A stretch of 64,000 bases of DNA, from positions 749,315 to 813,314 of the forward strand of contig NC_026481.1 in the NCBI RefSeq assembly GCF_000328475.2, written 5' to 3'. Origin of the DNA: Mycosarcoma maydis (Eukaryota > Basidiomycota > Ustilaginomycetes > Ustilaginales). This document shows, piece after piece, positions 21,200-32,485 of the stretch. The translations under genes and the position numbers were made by a program. Numbering within the stretch: position 1 is the stretch's first letter; the number at the start of each line of letters is the position of its first letter. Under the pieces are notes generated by a model. The model did no database searches and was not told the origin of the DNA. It was given only the letters and a program-made list of their open reading frames with translations.

Positions 21200-23887
21200 T
21201 TACACCTTTTGCCCGAGCGCCTGGAACTGCTGTGCACGTCCACGTCCGCGGCCACGTCCGCGCGCTGCGGACCCTCCTCTCCTCTCCCTCCTTCCACCTG
21301 GCTGACCTCCCTCGCGGTCACCTCGCTCGCCACCGGCACCGCTCCTCTGCTCCTTGCCTTCGCCCAGCTTGGCATCCAGCAGACGCTCGTTCTGCTCGAG
21401 CATCGAGTTGGCCTTCTCGGCCAATGTTGCCGCCAGCTGCTGCACCTTGGTCAACTCGAGTCGGTGGAACGAAACCACGTTGGCCGAAGGGTCGAGCGAA
21501 GCTGCCAACTCGTCGTTGTAGATCATCTTGCTCACCATGGCCTTGACCACCGTCTCTTCAACGTCAAACGTCGCTGCCAAGTGCGAGAGCGAAACCGACT
21601 CGTAGTAAGCAGAGTAAGAGAAGAGGTAGGTGCGCAGACCCACCTCCTGGATGCGCTTGGCGAGCATCAGCTTGACTTCTTGGGATCCAGGCATGAGCTT
21701 CCAGATTTTGATGTCCGAGATCAGCTCGATGCAAGCCTTGCAGTCGCCGTTCTGGAGCGCCTTGCATGCCTGCATGATGTGGTCACGCGTGTTCTCCGGT
21801 GGTCCCGAAAATACCTGACGGTCCGTGTAGTCGAGCATGCGACGGAAAGGTCGGGAGATGACGCGCTTGCGTAGCTCCGGGTCGTTACCGGCGAGCGCCA
21901 TGTTGGGCACCTCGAGCAGCATCGATGAGATGAGGTAGATGCACTCGAGCAACTCGAGGTTAATGTGCATGTGGAACGGCAGCTGACGTTGACGCTCGAG
22001 CTTTTCTTGTTCGGGCGTGACAGTGCTGAACTGGTTCTGCTTCTGAACGCCTTGAGCAAGCAGCTCCTTGACACGGCCAGTAGCAAAGATCTCTTGCAGC
22101 GCAACCTGCGACTCCTTGATGAGACCATTACGGAAAGCGCAGATTCCGATCTGCACCACCACACGGTTGTACAGGATCTGGGTGGCCACATCGGCGAGCT
22201 GGATCGCGTCCTGCAAATGCGACATCAGGAACATGTCACGAGCAACGTGGTAGTCGGCGTGCAGCGCGTGGAAGTAGATATGGCAGAGCACAGCCCGCGT
22301 TCGTGGGCGCTCGGCCTGAACACCGCGCGCTTGATAGAGGTACGTGCAGAGCGCACGTACAAGCACGGCTGGGCCATCCTGCTCGGCGACACGCACAGCA
22401 GAGGGGAAGAGCTTCGACTCGAACGTCTTGGCCGCTTCGCCGAGCGTCGACTCAAGCGCCTTGATAATGACATCCTGCTTGGCGTAGACATGGTCGAGGC
22501 GACGCATGGTGCAGCGCGACAGCGCTTCGGTCTCAGACTGGCTCTCAAAGTAGCCCTGAGCGAGTACGATGGTCTCGTAGAGCTTCTTCTCGTCGCAAAG
22601 TCGGTCGACGTATTCGGTGGTGTGAGGATCAATGTTTTGCAAGCTCTTGGTGAACTCGTCGTCGAGACGGTCAACGAAGCTGATGATACTGCCGCGCACA
22701 GCTACGACATCCTTTTCGCCGTTCTGGCCGGGGACGCGCTCCACCTCGTCGTCGTAGTCTTCAGTCTCTTCGCGCACAACGTAGCTACGGTTCTTGCCGA
22801 GCAGAGCGACAATCTCGTTGATCTCTTTGCGTGCCGAATCCCACATCTCGACGGGCATGTAGGCGGTCGCCGAGGCATTGTAGTCGAAGCGGGCGGCGAC
22901 AAGCGCGAGAATGACACGAATCTTTTTGTAGGGCGAGTCGGCGACACCGGAAAGATCGTGGAGCTTGCGGATCTGCTCGTTCTTGTCGGTGCTCTTCTTG
23001 CCACGCGCCTCCATGATGGCAGTGAGGCTCTTGAAGAGACCCTCGGAGGTGAAAGTCTCGGTACGACCGCCTCGGCCGACGGTCTGGAAGTCGTCGTTGG
23101 CGTCCGAGTCGAGGGCAGCAGCAAGACGCTCCTTCTTGCCCTTGGCGATCGCGGTTTCAGCATCGGCGGGAGCGGCAGCAGCGGACAGAGCAGCCTCGGC
23201 AGCGGCCTCAAAGCCTTCGGGGTCGGAGCGGTATCGGGCGATGGTCTCGTCGTTCTCCTTGATGACCTTTTTCAACTTTTGCTTCATGCCGTTCATGGCC
23301 TTGGCGACGGGCGCCTTCATCTTTTTCTTGGCATCCTTCTCCTTGGCGGCCGACTCGTTGAGGTACTGGTCGAGCTGCGAGATGGCCTTGTAGAAGAAGG
23401 CAGGGATTTGCTCGTTCAAGGTGCGCTGACGTTCGATAGAGCGCATGAGGTTGTCAAAGTCCTTGTTGATCGAGGTCCAGTCGCTCGACTTCTGGGCAGA
23501 CTCAATGTGGTTAACGATGGTCTGCATGTCGTCGATACGCTTATCCTTGGCAGACTTGACCACCTTTTTGACTTCTTCCTCCGAGTCGCTGTCGTCACTG
23601 TCGGCTGCACCCTTCATGAAACGAGAGGTGGGAGCCTTTTTTCCGTCGGTGCGACGCTCGCCATTGTCGTCGTCCGAGTCGAGCGAGTCTTGGTCGTCGT
23701 CGTCCGAGTCATCATCGTCCGAGTCCGAGTCATCATCGCTGCCTTTGAGGAAGCGCGAACGGCTTGCGGCGGGCTGAGTGGTCTTTGGCTGCTCATCTCC
23801 CGACTCGAGCTCAGAAAGCTCCTCCTCGGACGAGGAAATGTCGGATTCAGAGTCGGAATCACCGACCTTACGGAAGAAGCCGGACAT
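21200..23887 (-). CDS. Eukaryotic translation initiation factor 3 subunit C (eIF3c/Nip1)
   Basis: An uninterrupted 895-residue frame starts with the typical MSGFFRKVGDSDSESD of eIF3c. The first ~130 residues are very acidic and Ser-rich (DSDDDDSDDDDQDSLDSDDD). The eIF3c N-terminal domain follows, including KDKRIDDMQTIVNHIESAQ and the RVILALVAARFDYN block. The PCI domain lies near residues 690-850 (LRTYLFSYSAYYESVSLSHLA, then a winged helix with ETVVKAMVSKMIYNDELAASLD). The C-terminus is Arg/Gly-rich (GGERGDREGGQ, RGRGRGRGRAQQF). eIF3c is a core scaffold of the eIF3 complex on the 40S ribosome and contacts eIF1 and eIF5 during start-codon selection. The strong codon bias produces a long spurious open frame on the opposite strand. 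Confidence 0.95.
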   Translation of the reverse strand: MSGFFRKVGDSDSESDISSSEEELSELESGDEQPKTTQPAASRSRFLKGSDDDSDSDDDDSDDDDQDSLDSDDDNGERRTDGKKAPTSRFMKGAADSDDSDSEEEVKKVVKSAKDKRIDDMQTIVNHIESAQKSSDWTSINKDFDNLMRSIERQRTLNEQIPAFFYKAISQLDQYLNESAAKEKDAKKKMKAPVAKAMNGMKQKLKKVIKENDETIARYRSDPEGFEAAAEAALSAAAAPADAETAIAKGKKERLAAALDSDANDDFQTVGRGGRTETFTSEGLFKSLTAIMEARGKKSTDKNEQIRKLHDLSGVADSPYKKIRVILALVAARFDYNASATAYMPVEMWDSARKEINEIVALLGKNRSYVVREETEDYDDEVERVPGQNGEKDVVAVRGSIISFVDRLDDEFTKSLQNIDPHTTEYVDRLCDEKKLYETIVLAQGYFESQSETEALSRCTMRRLDHVYAKQDVIIKALESTLGEAAKTFESKLFPSAVRVAEQDGPAVLVRALCTYLYQARGVQAERPRTRAVLCHIYFHALHADYHVARDMFLMSHLQDAIQLADVATQILYNRVVVQIGICAFRNGLIKESQVALQEIFATGRVKELLAQGVQKQNQFSTVTPEQEKLERQRQLPFHMHINLELLECIYLISSMLLEVPNMALAGNDPELRKRVISRPFRRMLDYTDRQVFSGPPENTRDHIMQACKALQNGDCKACIELISDIKIWKLMPGSQEVKLMLAKRIQEVGLRTYLFSYSAYYESVSLSHLAATFDVEETVVKAMVSKMIYNDELAASLDPSANVVSFHRLELTKVQQLAATLAEKANSMLEQNERLLDAKLGEGKEQRSGAGGERGDREGGQPGGRRERRGGSAARGRGRGRGRAQQFQALGQKV

Positions 23888-25272
23888 GTTGGATCAAGAA
23901 GCAATAAAAAGGGCAGAGAAGCAGGGTGATAGCTTTCTCTGCAGCGGTATTACGCCGTGAGTGCTGGTGCTGATGCTGATGCAGATGCTGATGCAGATGC
24001 ACAAGTGGATGGACAGACGAGGACGCTGCGAGGAAAAGGAAGGTGTGAAAGGACCGCTTTTCCGTCGACAATAATGCGTGAATGAATGATCCAGGAAGTG
24101 ATGGCTATCAAGTCAGAAGCCAGGACTTTCAAGGAGAGCTTTGTGTGATGGAAGAGCGAGAGCTGCGACAAAGCTTGATGGTCAAGACAGCGCTTTGCAC
24201 CACACACAGGCTCTAGCAACACTTGAATTTTTCGCGCAGCACAAAGGCAGAAGAACCCCAGTGAAACAGCCTTGAGTGTCACTCGGCTGACTGAAGGAGA
24301 AGCGGCGCTATTCTGTTCTGTTCTGTTCTGCTCCTTTTCTGTTTCTGTTTCTGTTTGCTTGCATTTTTTTTTTGGTCTTTTCTTCTTTCTCTTCCTCTTG
24401 TCGCGTGCGTGTAAAGCAAAGAGACAGCAGAACTGACTGGCTTCTTGATTTCTTCTTGCTCCCCAATCACGAATTCTTCTTTGCAAGCCACTCAAGTGCA
24501 AAACTCAGGCCCTTGTATTGTTTTTGAATAGGTTAAATACTCGAGAAGGACATGAATTCAATACTCGAATACAACGTGCATTCATTCTCATTCGCGTGTT
24601 GAATTCTTTCGAATCGTGAATCTCGAATGATCACAAGGTATGCTCTCGCCATCCTCGTCACCATCAATCACGAATGACCGCATTTGCCAGCGACTATCGC
24701 ACTGAACATCACAAGAACTGAGCAATGAGCAAAGTTGTGTGTGCAAGAGTCATGATCTGGCGATGCAGGTTGTGTCATGTATTGATTCACGATTGTTTAG
24801 CACCGAGTCACGAGTAGGGAGCAGGGAACAGCGAGGAAGTCACGAGTGTGGACGTGGAAGAAGAAAGATAATTGTTAGGGCTCCACTTTCAACCGTAGTC
24901 AGTGCAAATCACATCACGAATCGTGAACACACGACGGGCGGTTTTTCGCGCGATAAAAAGGAGGCCTCTCAGATTTGTGATTTTGCGCGGAACCGATCGG
25001 TGGCGCCAATGCAGGCAAACGCGGAAAAAGTGCAGAGACGGACGGGTGAGGCAGGAGCCAACGAGAAGAATGCGGCTGAAGCGTGCACTCTCTGCGTTTG
25101 TTCGTCGCAGTTGGCTGGGCTGCCTGCGAGCGAGCCATACTGGATTTGAGATTTGAGACGCGAGCAGGCTCAACATCGTTGTCGTCGTCGTCGCTGTCAT
25201 TGCTCTTCTTCTCCACACATCCTTTCACCCTGCTCGCCTCCCTCCATCAACGTCCACATCACCACAGCAGAC
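23888..25272. other. Divergent promoter region eIF3c / ATP5
   Basis: The gap between two highly expressed housekeeping genes holds CTGATG repeats (23960-23998), a TTCTG pentamer run (24308-24335), a T-rich stretch near 24363-24390, and multiple motif copies between about 24465 and 24930 (for example at 24610, 24665, 24785 and 24915). The CT-rich segment at 25180-25270 is probably the ATP5 leader. No coding sequence is supported. Confidence 0.6.
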
Positions 25273-26672
25273 ATGGCCGCCCGATTTACTCCGCGTCTCT
25301 TCCAGGTAGGTATCGCGTATGACGTCGATAACAAGCGCATTGGCATCCATCTCGACCAACGCTCTTCAACACTTGTCCCTTACAGCTCCGCCTCGCCTCG
25401 CATCTCTGAACAGTCGAGGAGTAAGAGCTACAAAAAACCGCTAGCCTAACACCAACATTTGTCGTCGACATGTTTTCATCGTTGCATCAATCACTGACCC
25501 TTGCAACATTCGTTCTTGCTGCTCCATCATTTCTCGACATGCCGATGCATTTTCTTGTGGCTTGACTGTTCTTACATCGGCAGGCCACCCGAGGCTACGC
25601 CTCCCAGGCTTCTGTCCGAGCTCCGCGCCAGCTTGACGGTCTTGCCGGCAAGTACGCTTCGTCCGCGTACGTGGCTGCTCTGTCCAAGGACAGCAAGACC
25701 CTCGAGAAGGTCGAGGCCGACCTTAAGGCCGTCCAGGCTGCTCTCACCGGTTCCGAGGGTGCCAAGCTTCAGACCTTCATCTCCAACCCCACCCTCAGCG
25801 GTGCCGACCGAACCAAGGGCCTCGAGCAGCTCCTCTCCTCCGGCAAGGGCAAGGCTGATCCCATCACTCAGTGAGTTTTGCATTCACAGCAACAGCAGCA
25901 GCAGCCGCAACAACAGCGCAACGGTACACGCCAGGAATACCACTAGTCTGGGAAGCGGAAGGGCCATGAGCATGTCGATCGAAGCAAACGCATAGACACA
26001 GAATACTGTCAGAGCCTCGGGTTCAGTTGCTGCCATCGCGCATCAGAGACGTGCCTTTGACCCAGGTACGCGGATGTTTCATTTTCTCAAAGCAGGACGG
26101 AGAAGGATAACTGTATATGGTCTATGCACTGGCTATGCGGTGTGGATATGCGGCGCGATCGATTGACTTTTGGATGGACTCGACATCGTTCGGCGACTGT
26201 CAGTTGGCGTTTTGCACTCCACGCGGAATTCCAAGCTGTTGCTGTACGCGAAACCAATCTCGCAGCTTAGCGTGGTGCAACGCCCAAGTAGGAATACACA
26301 ACTGACCGTTTTTGCTTTCATGTCAATGTTAACAGCAACCTCTTCACCGTGCTCGCTGAGAACGGCCGATTGAGCGAGACCGAAAAGGTGATTGAGGGTT
26401 TCCAAGACCTCATGAGCGCATACCGTGGTGAGGTCGAGGTTACCGTTACCTCGGCTACCGCTTTGGACAAGTCGACCGTCTCGCGCATCGAGTCGGCACT
26501 CAAGGGTTCGCAGATCGCCGCTAAGGGCAATGGCAAGACGCTCAAGATTGTGCAAAAGGTGAACCCTGCCATTCAGGGTGGTCTCGTCGTCGACTTTGCC
26601 GGCAACACCGTCGACCTCTCGGTCGCAAGCAAGGTCAACAAGCTCAACGCTTTGCTTCAACAGGGTATCTAA
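25273..26672 (+). CDS. Mitochondrial F1Fo ATP synthase OSCP subunit (Atp5)
   Basis: Three exons, 25273-25305, 25584-25870 and 26336-26672, give 218 residues. The introns are GTAGGT...GGCAG (278 bases) and GTGAGT...AACAG (465 bases), and the frame is kept across both. Exon 1 codes MAARFTPRLFQ, the start of a mitochondrial presequence continued by ATRGYASQASVRAP. The mature part has the OSCP pattern: GLAGKYASSAYVAALSKD, then TFISNPTLSGADRTKGLEQLL, HNLFTVLAENGRLSETEKVIEGFQ and the C-terminal GGLVVDFAGNTVDLSVASKVNKLN. OSCP joins the F1 head to the peripheral stalk in the inner membrane, and the length fits the family (about 210). Assignment is firm; exon borders are by consensus and frame. Confidence 0.93.
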
Positions 26673-27077
26673 GCTTTCCCGTTTCTTCTCTTGTTCAGCC
26701 AAGCCGCATTCAGCTTGATCTTGTGCTGTCACTGCACATGACGTATTGGGTCCATGTACAAGGAAAAACAAAGCTTTGAATCAATCCTAGAATGAATCGT
26801 CTCTCTCTGCAGACACAAGTCGGCTCAGAAAGCATTACGCATTACGCATGTGATCGGCTTTCGCAGTTGTGATTCGTGGGCGATGCAAGTGAACGACTTA
26901 AAGCGGCACCACGTGCACGGATACCACTATTCCGCTCTTGTCTCTCTACTTTGTCAAACCTACACGTCTTACACGACATGGTGCTATTGTGGATGAAACG
27001 AGTCTTTCGGAGCATTGCTGTGCATCTGGTATGAGCCGAGCGGAACAGCGTGTGCTTGAGAATTGATTGTGGATACC
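26673..27077. other. Gap between convergent ATP5 and GST genes
   Basis: This short stretch contains the two 3' ends. No motif array, RNA or coding frame is apparent. Confidence 0.6.
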
Positions 27078-28235
27078 CTAAATTTCGGGCATGGCAGGCA
27101 TCCAGTCGGGCTGCAGTGTGCAACACCGCCACAACAGTAGGCAAAAGACGTTCAGTTAGTAGACATGCTGTGGTTGCACAACACAGACTAACGAGATGGC
27201 AACTTACGTCTTCAAGGTTTTTCAACAATTCAGACTTGGAGGGGACCTCCAACCCCTTCTGCACGGCCGGACGAGCCTTGATCCTGTCAATCCAGGCTTT
27301 GACGTTGGGACCCACCTCCTGGTTTCGGATGCCCGCAAACCGGTACCATAGAGCCCAGGGAAAGATGAGGATATCGGCGAGAGAGTACTTGCCCTTCGCA
27401 TCGCCAACAAGGTAATCGCGTCCTTGCAGGCCGTTTTCGAGCACCTCGTACAGACGCACCGTCTCATCATGGTATCGCTTGATACCGTACGGAACGACGT
27501 TCTTCGAGTCGCCTGTAGCTTGCATGCGGAAATGGTTCGCTTGGCCCTGCATAGGACCCTGGCCTGCGCTCTGCCAGCTGCACCACTGCGAAAGCGAAAG
27601 CAAGGATGTTCGAAGAAGAAGCATACGGTCAGCAAGCGAAACCGGCCAAAGAGAGACCATCGTGAAACTTCCATACGACAACGACGTTCTCTGCTGTGGG
27701 GTGTGATGTAAGAGCGTCTTTTTTCAAGGCCAAGGCGAGATGTACACTGGCAGTGAGGACGCAGATTCAAGCTCAACAGCCAAGAGATACCTACCTGCAG
27801 AACCTGGTTCCTGTAGTTTTCACCCTTGGGATCCGAGTCAGACCAAGAGAAGACGTGCTTGTCGTCGTACTTCTTCTCCAGATACAGCAGGATAGCCATG
27901 GATTCCATGACCGGAAACCCGTCGGGATGCGTAGCAGTGTTGTTTGGGTCGAGAAGCGTGGGAATACGGCCATTCGGGTTCATCTTGAGAAACCAATCCT
28001 CCTTCTGCTCGTTCCTGCTCATGTCGATGGCATGCGTCTCGTACTCGAACGAGGGATTGAGCGCCTTGATCTCTTCGAGCATGATCGACACTTTTTGGCC
28101 ATTGGGCGTGCCAGCAGTGTAGAGTTGAACGGGCTTCATGGCGGCAGTGCTGATTCGAGACGTTGTCAAGTAGCGGTGTGTGAGGGATGTCGTAGATGCT
28201 GTTGTTCGCAGAGTTGGAGTGATGCGAGCAATCAT
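27078..28235 (-). CDS. Glutathione S-transferase, Ure2/YfcG-like, possibly dual-targeted
   Basis: Three exons on the minus strand, 28235-27795, 27585-27208 and 27110-27078, give 283 residues from the first ATG or 251 from the ATG at 28139. Introns are GTAGGT (209 bases) and GTAAGT (97 bases); the second has a perfect TACTAAC branch site, and the last exon codes only PDWMPAMPEI before the stop. From the inner start the thioredoxin-fold domain begins directly (MKPVQLYTAGTPNGQKVS), with the cis-Pro motif in NGRIPTLLD and the glutathione-binding ESMAILLYLE. The helical domain contains GPMQGQANHF and GKYSLADILIFPW. The 32-residue extension from the first ATG has no acidic residue and several Arg, as in a mitochondrial presequence. 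The enzyme conjugates or reduces substrates with glutathione; the substrate is unknown. Confidence 0.9.
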
Positions 28236-29238
28236 GAGATCAGACAAAAAGATGGTGATCAGATGAAGAGCCAAGACGGATACGAAGCGTTGCTATATTG
28301 CTTTCCCAGATCGACCGCTTCAACAAGCACACACGACAGGAACCACGCTTGCAACCTTGATGACCGTGGATTTGTCCTCACATCTGCTAATCAGCGTGCC
28401 AGCTTGGCATGCACAGTGGACTCACAACTGTGTCGTGCGGTGACTTAGGACGGCGTTTAGCAATAATCGTGGAATCGTTATTCGTGATTGCGGGCGCGCT
28501 GTTTGAGTGTTGCGTGTGTGGAGGGAGCGAGCCACGAGCGGAACTGGACGTGCATGCTTGGTTTGTCATCCGTGGACTTTGGTAACTCACGACTCGCACT
28601 TCACGCTTGGAAGCTCGATCTTCACGCTTTGCAGAAACGAGAGACAGAGACAAGCTTCGCATCATTTGTGATTCATCCATACTGTGTGTTGCCCGCTGTG
28701 GTCGACCGGCTTTTACATCAATCGATGCTTTGCTGAGCTCTTTCGGTAATCACGAATGGGTTTGACAGCCGCACTTAACGCCGAACGCGGAAAGGTGCAC
28801 GCCGACGCAATCGTAAATCGTGAACGAGATTGCGGAGGCCGGTCTAACATTTGCTCGTTTGCAGCGTGCAGCGTGTAACCTGTAGCGAGTAGTCGTGAGC
28901 CGTGAGCGTGTAGAGCACTTACTGTGTATTGTGATATACGATTGTATGACGTCTGACTCTGCAGCCGAGGCGTCTCGCTGTTCGGTGATATGATACATAT
29001 GTTCACGAATTCACGATCGTGCCGAGCGTTGCCAAGCTAGGTGTGAGGTACGCTGTGCTGGGTGGGAAAACATTTCTTGAAAAGTTCACGTTGTGGCTCC
29101 ACCTGTACCCAGATAGATCTAGAGCCTCTGAGTACTAATGTAGACTGCCTCTTGATCGTTGTCGACGACTGCAACTTTGCTTGTCTGCCGCTTTGTTGTC
29201 GCTGCGCACATACACGCCGCAAAAGTCGAGCGCACAAC
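28236..29238. other. Divergent promoter region GST / FAH-family gene
   Basis: Motif copies occur near 28465-28490 (AATCGTGGAATCGTTATTCGTGATTG), 28745-28760, 28810-28825 and 29003-29018. I see no gene; open frames are short and unrelated to known proteins. Confidence 0.6.
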
Positions 29239-30180
29239 ATGACAGCATCGTCTGCGATACCCACCTCATGGTGGCGGCTGATCCGCTTCATTGCACGAGA
29301 AGACGGCGAGACCTATTTGGGCCAACCGGTTGATGACGTTTTGGACGTGGGGGTGGCGTACGCCAACCAGTCCGCGCCGATCCGCGCCAATGTTCTCTAC
29401 ACGCACCCACTCGCTGGTCACTGTGACCTCTCCGGCGTCATCAAGACCGTGTCGACGTTGCTACCGCCTTTGCTTGCCTCAGAGGTGCGCACCATCCGCG
29501 CACTCGGTGCCAACTTTGTACAGCCTGGTCAAAACGCTTTGGACGCAATCAGAAAGCGACCTGTGATTCCGATCTTGTTCTACAAACCCATCTCCACCTT
29601 ATCTGGACCGGGTCGGGATATCGTCATTCCACCCTGTGTCGCAGAGCAAGCAGACTACGAAGTTGAACTTGTCGTCGTCTTGGGTCGCGACATCAAAGAC
29701 GTTTCTCCTGTCGAAGCGATGGACGCCATCCTAGGCTATACGCTGTCCAACGATGTATCCGCCCGAACACGCATGTTTGCCGTGCCCCAGTGGGGACTCG
29801 GCAAAAGCTTCGATGGTTGGCTTCCCATCGGACCCTGTCTCGTCTCCGCCTCGAACCCGCGCGGTATCACGAACCGTGACAACATCCACCTCACAACCAA
29901 GCTGAACAACCGGATCATGCAAGACGGAAACACCTCCGACATGTTGTGGAAAACCGCAGAGACCCTAGCCGAATTGAGTAAGGGTACGACATTGGAAGCA
30001 GGTAGCTTGCTAATCATGGGCACTCCTCCAGGTGAAGGGTTCAAGAGACAGCCCAAGGTTTGCTTGAACCATGGCGATACACTCGAGCTATGGGGAAGTG
30101 CTGGCTTGGGCAGCTTGATCAATTGTGTGAGAAGGCAAGCTCAGGCCGATGAGAGGCCTGTGTTTAAGCCCAAGCTTTAA
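29239..30180 (+). CDS. Fumarylacetoacetate hydrolase-family protein (FAHD2-like)
   Basis: An intronless frame of 313 residues starts at its first ATG (29239). It has an N-terminal segment (WWRLIRFIAREDGETYLGQP) and then the FAH fold. Metal-ligand motifs are visible: the acidic pair around DYEVELVVVLGRD and the Asp in GYTLSNDVSAR. Substrate-pocket motifs follow (WGLGKSFDGWLPIGPCLV, LNNRIMQDGNTSDMLW, LLIMGTPPGEGF). Family members hydrolyse or decarboxylate 2,4-dioxo acids using Mg or Mn; members include fumarylpyruvate hydrolases and oxaloacetate decarboxylases. The length and domain order fit FAHD1/2-type enzymes rather than the longer true fumarylacetoacetase of tyrosine breakdown. The exact substrate cannot be told. 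It converges on NudE with a gap of 299 bases that is A-rich and holds no gene. Confidence 0.88.
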   Translation: MTASSAIPTSWWRLIRFIAREDGETYLGQPVDDVLDVGVAYANQSAPIRANVLYTHPLAGHCDLSGVIKTVSTLLPPLLASEVRTIRALGANFVQPGQNALDAIRKRPVIPILFYKPISTLSGPGRDIVIPPCVAEQADYEVELVVVLGRDIKDVSPVEAMDAILGYTLSNDVSARTRMFAVPQWGLGKSFDGWLPIGPCLVSASNPRGITNRDNIHLTTKLNNRIMQDGNTSDMLWKTAETLAELSKGTTLEAGSLLIMGTPPGEGFKRQPKVCLNHGDTLELWGSAGLGSLINCVRRQAQADERPVFKPKL

Positions 30181-30479
30181 TACAAATATGATAGCTGTTC
30201 CTGGACTTGTGCTCGATATGCTGTCAATCACAAATCTGAATGCAACGTAGCGTTTCAAGAGGAGAGAGAATCGTCCGAGATAGGTTCTGTACGTGGCAGG
30301 AATCTATACATGCTTTGTGACCATGCTTGACCATAACCCAGGGTCAACAAAAACTAAAACATAAAAAACCAAAACCCCTAAAAACGGAGGCACCAAAAAT
30401 AACGAATTATTGCGTTCGCAGTCAACCCAACCCGTCTCGGGATATCAATACATACTTTGTACAACATGATGTTCATGGC

Positions 30480-32485
30480 CTAGAAGGTTTCGGTCTCGGA
30501 CCCCAAACTGCTTGATCTGCTTCTTGACAGCGTCTGTGCTGGCATGGCTGAAGTCTTCCACGAGCTGGGCGGACCGTTGATACTGCCCCTGGCGCTAGAT
30601 GCGTTTCTATGTGAGGAAGCCAAGCGCGTCGAGAGCGGAGTTCTCTTGCTCATCGAAGCTTCGGCGCCATAGTATGTCATGCTGCTTTGCGTCACTCTGG
30701 GCGCAGCGACGGTCGAAGGCGTTGTGGACCTGGGTAGTGTTGAGCCGGACCGAACTTTGGCAAGCGAGCCGTGCGATGCTGAGTGTGACATACCGGAACC
30801 GGACATGCTGGTGCGTCGTTTTGCTACGCTTGCCTGAGCCGCGGCGTAGCGAGCTGCGTGAGGCAACGTACTTGCAGGATCGTGGTCCATAAACTCATGC
30901 AGTGGTAGAGGCGACGGTCCGTCGGCGCGGCTCGAACCGCGCGCGTGCAGGCTACTGGGCGTCTGAGCTCGTGGTAGACCCAAGCTCGGCATGGGCGGTG
31001 TGCCGCGTTCCGACATCCTTGAGCTCGGTCTTCGTACGCGAGAGGGTACAGGGATGGACGAACCGATGGTGCGATTACCATCCATACTGGCACGCGGTGC
31101 GCGTGGAGTCGAGGTGGGCATGTGGATCGAGTTGTGACCGTTGGCGCTGGGTGAGCCAATCGTGGCCATGCGGGAGCTAGGACGAGGGATGGCACTTTCG
31201 TCGCCCGGACCGACCACGCGCGATAGGTCCTTGGCAGAGTTGATTCGCGATTCGAGCGCTTTCATCTTGGATATCATTTCGGCCATCATGCGTTTCGATC
31301 CAGCAGCACCACCATTGGCAGACAAGTTGGTGGAGCGAGGAGCAGACGAGACGCTGACGGCGCCGCCGATGCGGGCTGCAGCGCGGACCGAGGCACGCAG
31401 CTGGGCTCGTGCAGAGGGGGACGAGGTGAGACCATGACTGGTGGATGCGCCGTGATGGTAAGGGGTGGCTGCGAGTGGGTCTCTTCGGGAGAGCGTCGAG
31501 GAACGTGTTGGTGCAGCAGAGGTGGTGGTAGCAGTTGGGCTGTCGTCGAGCACAGCAGCAAGGCTAGGTGCCTCGGCGGCTCGGACGTCACGGCTGAGTC
31601 TGCGGTTGTGGCCCATTGCACCCAATCGACGAGAGATGGGCACTCGATTGGTGACTGGGGAGCTGAGTGCCTGTCTAGACGATGGACGCTCTGTTGCTCG
31701 TGCTGCAGAGCTGGGTTTGATGGGAGAGCTGTCGAAGCTCTGTTCGGAGCGCGGTGCGGTCGAGTCGTCGTAGGTGGAGCTGGCCATGGTGTCTGCCCGG
31801 GAAATGGCTCTGCTGCGGGTCACAAGGTCGCGGAGAATGGTCATCTCCTCGGTCATTTCGCGAAGCTCATCCTTGAGACGCTGATTCTCTTCGTCGAGAC
31901 GAGTCTTTTCGATGAGCTCCTCTTCGAGCAACGCGGTTTTTTCGATGGTCTTGTTGTACTTGCCCTCCATATCGGCTAGGGAGGATGCAACCATGCGTTC
32001 GGCGTTTTCCAGCTCGTCGTTGGTAAGTTCAGTGTCGCGGAGTTTAGCCTTGTAGATGTCGACGGATTCTCTGAGCTGGCCGAGCTCCTTTTGGAGCGTG
32101 GTGAGGGTGGCGTTGTGTTCGGAGAGAGCGCGCGAATACTTGGACTTCCAATCCTCGAGATCACCGCTGAGTTGTTCGTTACGACGTTTGAGATCGGAGA
32201 TGGTCTTGTTCGAGGCGGAGAGCTCCTTTTCCATCTCTTGTTCGAGCTCCTTACTGCTCTCGACAAAGTCTTGGAGACTGGATTCGGTTTCGCGAAGAGC
32301 ATCTTGCATGTCGGCAACCTTGGACTTCCAATGCTTGATCTCCTTTTCGGGAGAATCGAAGCGGCTGTGGTGAGGCAAAAGACGAGGTGGAATCAGGTAT
32401 GCGAGGCGATCAGCTGTCATGTTGGAGCGCTGGCTGACAAGTATGGATGATGGACTACTTACAGGTCGGCACCATGTTCGCTCAT
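30480..32485 (-). CDS. Nuclear distribution protein NudE homologue
   Basis: Exon 1 (32485-32463) codes MSEHGADL; after a 98-base GTAAGT...CACAG intron, exon 2 (32364-30480) continues RFDSPEKEIKHWKSKVADMQD. Together they give 635 residues. Residues about 12-195 are one long coiled coil with the NudE signature (LQDFVESSKELEQEMEKEL, LERRNEQLSGDLEDW-like and NDELENAERMVASSLADME segments). This is the part that binds Lis1 and dynein. The remaining ~440 residues are Ser/Arg/Pro-rich and low-complexity. NudE regulates cytoplasmic dynein in nuclear migration and spindle positioning. The start was chosen because the short first exon restores the usual N-terminus; exon 2 alone has no fitting ATG. Confidence 0.92.

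Noticed and set aside
21965..23929. 654-residue open frame on the plus strand opposite eIF3c
   Set aside because: It mirrors the strongly biased codons of eIF3c and has no protein-like pattern of its own; the minus-strand frame is a clear eIF3c.
23950..24501. 183-residue minus-strand frame in the eIF3c promoter
   Set aside because: Its ends are translated simple repeats (Ala-Ser and Glu-Thr runs); no homology visible.
30181..30479. A-rich stretch between the FAH-family gene and NudE
   Set aside because: It has ACAAAAACTAAAAC-like composition only; a 3' untranslated region is the simplest reading.
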